A stretch of DNA of 64,000 nt. Source: Cystobacter fuscus DSM 2262. GTDB taxonomy: Bacteria; Myxococcota; Myxococcia; Myxococcales; Myxococcaceae. Position numbers and translations under genes: made by a program. The DNA lies in NCBI RefSeq assembly GCF_000335475.2, contig NZ_ANAH02000014.1, positions 248,001 through 312,000 of the forward strand, written 5' to 3'. The notes below the pieces were generated by a model. It searched no databases and was not told the DNA's origin. It saw only the letters and a program-made list of their open reading frames with translations. Positions 58,885-64,000 of this stretch are shown here, piece after piece (the stretch's first letter is position 1; every line of letters begins with the position of its first letter).

Positions 58885-60078
58885 ATGCCTCATTCGAATC
58901 GCCTCCCGACCTCCGCATCGCGCGGCTTCACGCTCGTCGAGCTCATGGTGGGCTCGGTGATGACGACGATCATTCTCGCGGCCGTGGCCACCGCCCTCAT
59001 GGGCGTGCAGGGGGCCTTCCAGCGCGAGTCGCGCGTGAAGGTGGCGGTGGAGGGATTGCGCACGACGACGGGCTTCATCGAGCAGCGGCTGCGCATGGCG
59101 GGCTACGGCGTGGATCCTCGCTTCGCCTTCGACTTCAGCGGGGCGGCGATTCCGGATGGCGCCAAGTCCAACTACGCCGTGGTGCTCGGTGGCTCCCAGC
59201 CCAACTCCATCACGGATGACCTGGCCTTCCGCTACCGGGACGCGGCGTGGATGCGCCGGGGGCACCTCGCGGGCTCCACCGTCGTGCTGGAGGACCCCGG
59301 GAGCACGTTCGGCGTGAGCTTCAACAAGGGCCAGCTGCTGCTCGTGTCGTGCGTGGGCAGCCGCGACTACGTGGTGATGAAGGCCGGCGCGGCGGGGGTG
59401 TCGGCGGAGGCGAACGCGTCCGGCGGCTTCGTCCTGGATCCGGCCCTCTCCTCCGTCCCCATCCACACGCCGTGCCTGTCCAGGGCGGGCAGCAGCGCGC
59501 CCTACCTGATGATGATCCACGTGATGCGCCTGCGCATCGTGGCCATGGATGGCCGCCCGTTCCTGATGGCCTTCCAGGGACTGGACGAACTGGACTTGTC
59601 GAGCGCCGTGCCGCTGGCCGCGGACGTGGAGTCCTTCCAGGTGGCCTACGTGATGAACCGGCCGGTGCCGGGCAGCCCCAACGCGGGGGTGCAGGCGGTG
59701 GACTTCAACTCCCCGGTGTCCAACTGGGTGTTGGGGGACACGGGCAGCGCGCTCGCGGACCGCACCCCGGACCCCACCGCCCTGCCAGCGCCCGTCTTCA
59801 AGCTGCCCTACGAGGATCCGGCCCGCTACAACCGGCACCCGGCCAACATCCGCGCCGTGCGCCTGAGCATCGGCATCCGCTCGACCACCCCCGAGTCCAA
59901 TGGGCGCCGCGCCTTCGAGCGCGTGGAACTGGAGGACTCGGGCGAGGTGGGGCCGGCGGATGGTTACTACCGCACCAACATGACCACCACCGTGCGCGTG
60001 CCCAACATGTTGTCGCGCTCGACCTTCAATCCTCCGGTGGGTGACGAATCCTCCGGTCTCAACGTGTGGGGAGGCTGA
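58885..60078 (+). CDS. pilW: Minor pilin of PilW type
   Basis: A 397-residue prepilin. The signature is RGFTLVELMVGSVMTTIILA, with cleavage after Gly and Glu5 present. A long C-terminal domain follows, as is usual for PilW, including MRLRIVAMDGRPFL and VRLSIGIRSTTPES. It starts 10 bases after the pilV stop and ends 6 bases before pilX, so they are in one operon. Confidence 0.9.
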   Translation: MPHSNRLPTSASRGFTLVELMVGSVMTTIILAAVATALMGVQGAFQRESRVKVAVEGLRTTTGFIEQRLRMAGYGVDPRFAFDFSGAAIPDGAKSNYAVVLGGSQPNSITDDLAFRYRDAAWMRRGHLAGSTVVLEDPGSTFGVSFNKGQLLLVSCVGSRDYVVMKAGAAGVSAEANASGGFVLDPALSSVPIHTPCLSRAGSSAPYLMMIHVMRLRIVAMDGRPFLMAFQGLDELDLSSAVPLAADVESFQVAYVMNRPVPGSPNAGVQAVDFNSPVSNWVLGDTGSALADRTPDPTALPAPVFKLPYEDPARYNRHPANIRAVRLSIGIRSTTPESNGRRAFERVELEDSGEVGPADGYYRTNMTTTVRVPNMLSRSTFNPPVGDESSGLNVWGG

Positions 60079-60084
60079 TCCACC

Positions 60085-60591
60085 ATGTGTTTCAAGAAGA
60101 GGGCTCCGCGCGGCAACGCCCTCATGCTGACCGTCATCGCCATGGCGGTGCTGCTGTTGCTGGTGGTGGGCGCCATCCAGTTCTCCAACTACAACCGCGA
60201 GGCCTCGTCGGAGAAGCTGCGGGGCGACCGCATCGGGGCCTGCGCGGACGCGGCGCGCCGTCACCTGCTCTCGCGCCTGAAGCTGTTCCGCGCGACCACC
60301 GAGCTGCAGATCCTCGACACCCGGCTCATCGATGATCCGGATCCGAGCGCGCGCACGCGCATCATGACCGGTCACTACAACGACACCGCGCAGGACATCG
60401 CCCAGGCCACGGTGGTGGGGGTGGATCCGGTGTTCATGGGCGCCTCCGGCCGCCAGGCGCGGGAGATCGCCAACACCGTTCCCGCCTCGGGCGGATTCAT
60501 GGGCGGCCAGTACTACCGCGTGGTCGTCAAGTGCAAGGAGACCTCGGGCCGTGAGTCCGAGGTCGAGTTCCTCTTCCGGTACGGTCTGTGA
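60085..60591 (+). CDS. pilX: Minor pilin of PilX type
   Basis: A 168-residue protein with PRGNALMLTVIAMAVLLLLVVG near the N-terminus. This is the relaxed prepilin signature typical of PilX, which lacks the Phe-Thr-Leu-x-Glu of standard pilins. The rest is short, with a pair of Cys (GACADAARR, VKCKETSG). It lies between pilW and pilY1. Confidence 0.85.
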   Translation: MCFKKRAPRGNALMLTVIAMAVLLLLVVGAIQFSNYNREASSEKLRGDRIGACADAARRHLLSRLKLFRATTELQILDTRLIDDPDPSARTRIMTGHYNDTAQDIAQATVVGVDPVFMGASGRQAREIANTVPASGGFMGGQYYRVVVKCKETSGRESEVEFLFRYGL

Positions 60592-60602
60592 GGACGGTCT
60601 CC

Positions 60603-63600
60603 ATGTTCCGCAAGCTGTCGCTCAGCCTCTTCGTGCTCCTGGTGGTGTTGCTCAGGGCGGACACGGCGGCCGCCATCGATCAGGCGGCCTGCTGCATGCC
60701 GACCACCTCCCGTCTGGATGCGTTGATGAATCCGGTCCGGGGCGGTGACGAGAAGTTCTTCTCGCGTCAGGGCGGGCCTCCCAACATCCTCTTCATCATC
60801 GACACCTCCGCGTCGATGCATGACTGGCCGAAGGATTGGCCCACCGGCCCCCGGGGCTGCTCGGACCCGTTCCTCAATGACCTGGGCTACAACAAGGACG
60901 AGACGTACGACCGGATGTGGACGGGCATCAACAGCCAGTCCGACGACTGGTTCGCCAACTCCTCGTACTACGAGGCGCCCAAGAATGGGTACGGCGTCCT
61001 CTTCGGGGATGCCCCGCAGGACACCTCCACCTGGACGAGCGCGGCCGCCGCGTGCCAGTCCATCCGCTACATCGGCACCACGGACCTGAACACCTGCCAG
61101 AGCTGCCTCGAGACGCGGGGCTACTATCTCCACGACAGCAGCACGCGGCGGGTGAAGGGCAACTTCCTCAACTTCTACGCTCCACGAGACTCGGGCGCGG
61201 TGAAGGTGCTGACCGACGTCGTCCGGGATTTGCGTGAGGTGCGCTTTGGCGTGATGGGCTTCCAGACGCGCGCGGAGAGGACGTGCTGGGGCCAGAAGGC
61301 CGGCACCCGCAACCAGTGTCTCTGCATCCAGCAGCCCATGGGCCCCACGTGCGCCAAGTCCTACCCGCTGGACAGCAGCTCGGTGGAGAACAACCGCAAC
61401 TCGGTGCTCAACAGCCTCACCAACGTCAACGCCAACAACAGCAACGGCCTCGGCTGGGATGCCTGCAACACGCCGCTCGCGGATGCGCTCTACGCGGCGG
61501 GCTATCTCTTCGAGTCCAAGACCTCCCCCACGCCCTTCTCCTCCTACCTGGGCAGCCACCCGACGAGCTCCAACTTCAGCGCGACGGATGGCGTCTGCTT
61601 CGAGTGTGGCTTCAACGCCGTCATCCTCCTGACGGACGGCGAGCCCTTCGACGAGCAGACGGTGGTCAAGCTCCCCTCCGCCATCACCTCCAATCCGGCG
61701 CCGTGTGAGGGGTGCTCGCCCAGCCAGTTGCACAACGTGGCCCGCTTCCTGTGGGGGAAGGATCTGCGCTTCGACATGACGGGCGAGCAGCGCGTGGCCA
61801 CGTACACCATCGGCTTCTCCGAGGACGTGAAGGACAGCAAGCTCTTGCAGGAGACGGCGCGGCTGGGGGGCGGCAGGTTCTTCTCGGCCCGCAGCACCAG
61901 CGAACTCAAGCGCGCGATGCTCACCATCCTGGATGACATCAACGCGCGCAACACCTCGTTCTCCACGGCGGCCGTCAGCACCCTGCAGACGCAGGACGCG
62001 GCGCTCACGGCCATCGTCCCGCGCATGATGCCCGCCAAGGACAACACCTGGGCCGGCAAGCTGTACCGCTACGAGCAGTTCAACGAGTTCGTCGAAGACC
62101 AGGACAAGAACGGCGACGGTGACCGCACCGACCTCTTCCTCGTCGACAAGGCGGGGAGCATGGTCGCGGAGGACTCCTCGAGCGAGTACCGCAAGCTGCT
62201 GTCCACCAACGGCGGGCCCAACGGCACGCCGCTCTTCGGTGGTTCCGCCGAGCCCTACTGGGAGGCGAGCGACGAGCTCGAGAAGCTCGGGCATGTCCAG
62301 CGCAACATCTGGACGGTGACGGACAACGGCCAGGCGTTTGGTGGCGGAACGAAGGACGGGCTGCTGACGCAGCAGGACGGGCTCATCGCCTTCAACCTCG
62401 ATAACATCTCCCACCTGCGTCAGTACCTGGCCGTGAATGGCGCGCCGCTGTGCCCCAGCGGTCTGGGCACCACCTACAAGGCGGGTACCCTCCTCACCCG
62501 GATGCAGATGCCCGCGTACGCGGACCTCGCCCTGAAGGCCGCGCCGCTCATGGTCGCCGCGGGCCTCAAGGGACTGCCCACCAGCCTGTCCACCCAGGAC
62601 GGGTATGATCTGCTCTGCACGGCGCTGATCATCCAGTACGTGCGCGGCCAGGATCTGTTCGACGAGAACGGCAACGGCAAGCGGGACGACACCCGGCCGT
62701 CCGTGCTGGGCGACATCTTCCACTCCTCGCCCCTGGTGGTGGATCCCCCGGCGGACAAGTTCCTGTGTGACCTGGGCGTGTCCACCCAGTGCGTGCGCAC
62801 CCTCTACGCCACCCAGCAGAAGACCGGCGTGGAGTCCACGCCGATGGATGCGCGGGAGGACCTGCCCACCTCCTGCAACGTCGCCACGCCCCTGCGGCGT
62901 GATGCCTACGACGCCTACGCGTTCGTCAACCGCAAGCGCGAGCGGCTCATCCTGGTGGGTGCCAACGACGGCATGCTGCACGCCTTCAGCGATGGGCTGG
63001 GCCAGGAGGACACGTCGACGTGTGACGTGAAGTACCTGAGCAACGCGGCCGGGGGCGGCGTGGAGCGGTGGGCCTTCATCCCGGCGGACATGCTGCCGCG
63101 GCTGCAGGAGATGCTCCAGGGCCATGCCTACTTCGTCGACGGCGACGTCATGATTCGCGACATCTGGGCGGACGACAACGGGGATGGCCGCAAGTCGTGG
63201 AACGAGTACCACACGGTGGCCGTGGTGGCCGAGGGCCGCGGGGGCACGCACTACTTCGCCCTGGAGGTGTTGTGGGACATGGCGGGCAGCGCGACGGCCA
63301 CCGCGAAGTCGCGGCCCGGCTTCCGCTGGATGTTCCCGCAGCCGTGCACGGACGAGTCGCTGCGCTTCGGCAAGACGCTCTTCAGTCTCAGCCCCAAGGC
63401 GCCCCCCATCGGGCCCGTGTTGATGAGCTCCACCACCGGCCAGAAGCGCCATGGCGACAAGGGGCCGGCGAGCGCCGAGCGCTGGGTGGCGATGCTGTCG
63501 GGTGGCTGGTCTCCCGGAGGAGAGAAGGGGCGTGGCCTGTACATGGTGGACGTGTGGAACGGCACCGTGAACGGCCGCGACGACAACCTGCTGTGGAAGT

Positions 63601-64000
63601 GGGAATACTCCGGGTCCGCTTCCGGTGGCATGGATGAGCCCCGCAGGGCCATGACGTACGGCTTCGTGGCGCCCGCGGCCCTGGTGGACTACGGCGCCAA
63701 CGACAAGCCGCGCTTCGATGGCTTCTTCGACACCGCCGTGGTGGGCGACCTGGGCGGCCAGGTCTGGACGCTGCGCTTCTTCCAACCCGGCGTGATCGAT
63801 GCCTCCACCCGGCTCGTCGGCAACTGGAGTGGCGCGCGCTCCTTCTCCATGGACCGGGATGGGGTGTCCGCCTCCAACGCGCAGAGCATCCGCAACCGCT
63901 CGCCCATCTACTACCTGGCCTCCGTGGCGGTGCAGCCGGAGAACCAGGCCCTGCGCGCCTTCGTGGGCTCGGGCAATCGCTACTCGCTTCTGGAGACGGG
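60603..64000 (+). CDS. pilY1: PilY1 pilus-tip protein, cut by the window end
   Basis: The frame is open from the ATG at 60603 to the last base, 1132 residues so far, so the C-terminus is missing. A signal peptide (LFVLLVVLLRADTAAA) is followed by a von Willebrand A-like region whose metal site begins IIDTSASMHD and which includes VILLTDGEPF; it has many Cys. Calcium-loop-like segments occur (DQDKNGDGDRTD, DENGNGKRDD, DDNGDGRKSW). A C-terminal beta-propeller typical of PilY1 begins with RLILVGANDGMLHAFSDG. PilY1 sits at the pilus tip with the minor pilins, primes pilus assembly and mediates surface contact. It starts 12 bases after pilX with GAGGA upstream. Confidence 0.95.
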   Translation, partial: MFRKLSLSLFVLLVVLLRADTAAAIDQAACCMPTTSRLDALMNPVRGGDEKFFSRQGGPPNILFIIDTSASMHDWPKDWPTGPRGCSDPFLNDLGYNKDETYDRMWTGINSQSDDWFANSSYYEAPKNGYGVLFGDAPQDTSTWTSAAAACQSIRYIGTTDLNTCQSCLETRGYYLHDSSTRRVKGNFLNFYAPRDSGAVKVLTDVVRDLREVRFGVMGFQTRAERTCWGQKAGTRNQCLCIQQPMGPTCAKSYPLDSSSVENNRNSVLNSLTNVNANNSNGLGWDACNTPLADALYAAGYLFESKTSPTPFSSYLGSHPTSSNFSATDGVCFECGFNAVILLTDGEPFDEQTVVKLPSAITSNPAPCEGCSPSQLHNVARFLWGKDLRFDMTGEQRVATYTIGFSEDVKDSKLLQETARLGGGRFFSARSTSELKRAMLTILDDINARNTSFSTAAVSTLQTQDAALTAIVPRMMPAKDNTWAGKLYRYEQFNEFVEDQDKNGDGDRTDLFLVDKAGSMVAEDSSSEYRKLLSTNGGPNGTPLFGGSAEPYWEASDELEKLGHVQRNIWTVTDNGQAFGGGTKDGLLTQQDGLIAFNLDNISHLRQYLAVNGAPLCPSGLGTTYKAGTLLTRMQMPAYADLALKAAPLMVAAGLKGLPTSLSTQDGYDLLCTALIIQYVRGQDLFDENGNGKRDDTRPSVLGDIFHSSPLVVDPPADKFLCDLGVSTQCVRTLYATQQKTGVESTPMDAREDLPTSCNVATPLRRDAYDAYAFVNRKRERLILVGANDGMLHAFSDGLGQEDTSTCDVKYLSNAAGGGVERWAFIPADMLPRLQEMLQGHAYFVDGDVMIRDIWADDNGDGRKSWNEYHTVAVVAEGRGGTHYFALEVLWDMAGSATATAKSRPGFRWMFPQPCTDESLRFGKTLFSLSPKAPPIGPVLMSSTTGQKRHGDKGPASAERWVAMLSGGWSPGGEKGRGLYMVDVWNGTVNGRDDNLLWKWEYSGSASGGMDEPRRAMTYGFVAPAALVDYGANDKPRFDGFFDTAVVGDLGGQVWTLRFFQPGVIDASTRLVGNWSGARSFSMDRDGVSASNAQSIRNRSPIYYLASVAVQPENQALRAFVGSGNRYSLLET

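Noticed and set aside
60513-63785. A 1090-codon frame on the minus strand opposite pilX and pilY1
   Set aside because: It mirrors the codon pattern of pilY1 and has no recognisable domain; the plus-strand frame carries PilY1 motifs throughout.
1-64000. CRISPR arrays, rRNA genes, phage structural genes or a replication origin
   Set aside because: No regularly spaced repeats, no rRNA-like stretches and no capsid, terminase, DnaA or ParB genes were seen on either strand.

Overview
The window is high-GC DNA with dense reading frames on both strands. The gene set points to a predatory myxobacterium of the Cystobacter/Archangium/Myxococcus group: a minor-pilin/PilY1 cluster, large Ser/Thr kinases with ATPase and repeat domains, many lipoproteins, polymorphic-toxin lipoproteins with their immunity genes, and a large set of secreted chitinases and proteases. 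The genus is an inference from gene content; no marker gene fixes it.

Layout. 1-4.3 kb: end of an amidohydrolase gene, an NhaR-type regulator, tRNA-Phe with its terminator, a secreted one-haem protein and a small unknown. 4.4-9.9 kb: a leftward group of a large kinase-ATPase-repeat protein, a small protein with an IPT/TIG-like domain, and an unknown. 10-14.3 kb: a DUF3396 (type VI immunity) protein, a Doc/AbrB toxin-antitoxin pair, a broken copy of a sigma-factor gene end, an M20 peptidase and a glyoxalase-like protein. 14.36-21.69 kb: a probable island, flanked by 22-base direct repeats that look like the 3' end of tmRNA. It carries two toxin/immunity pairs (a WHH nuclease with a SUKH protein; an M23-like/GH19 wall hydrolase with a lipoprotein), an ORF-less group II intron and transposase relics. 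21.8-26.7 kb: TetR with an epimerase, an ECF sigma factor, LysR with an SDR, and a small lipoprotein.

26.7-46.7 kb is a chitin and amino-sugar locus. nagA, a NagB-II-type isomerase and a GntR regulator run left. murQ, a fused EIIA-HPr-EI phosphotransferase and a GlcNAc permease with two EIIB domains run right. A lipoprotein GH20 hexosaminidase, three GH18 chitinases, one further chitin-targeted secreted protein and an ECF sigma factor follow. Together they can cut chitin outside the cell, import and phosphorylate GlcNAc, and feed GlcNAc-6-P (and MurNAc-6-P) to central metabolism. The three transcription units of the secreted enzymes share an exactly spaced promoter-like motif, TTGACCCG-N17-CTCT.

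46.8-49.1 kb: a Tox-REase-5 lipoprotein toxin with its Imm52 immunity gene. 49.3-57.4 kb: a flavin monooxygenase, an M16 peptidase pair, a DUF1615 lipoprotein and a thermolysin-like protease. 57.5-64 kb: a type IV pilus minor-pilin operon ending in a pilY1 gene that runs off the window.

The most interesting candidates for something undescribed are the shared chitinase promoter motif with its embedded sigma factor, the toxin island bounded by tmRNA-like repeats, and an inverted-repeat element placed upstream of two separate effector loci.
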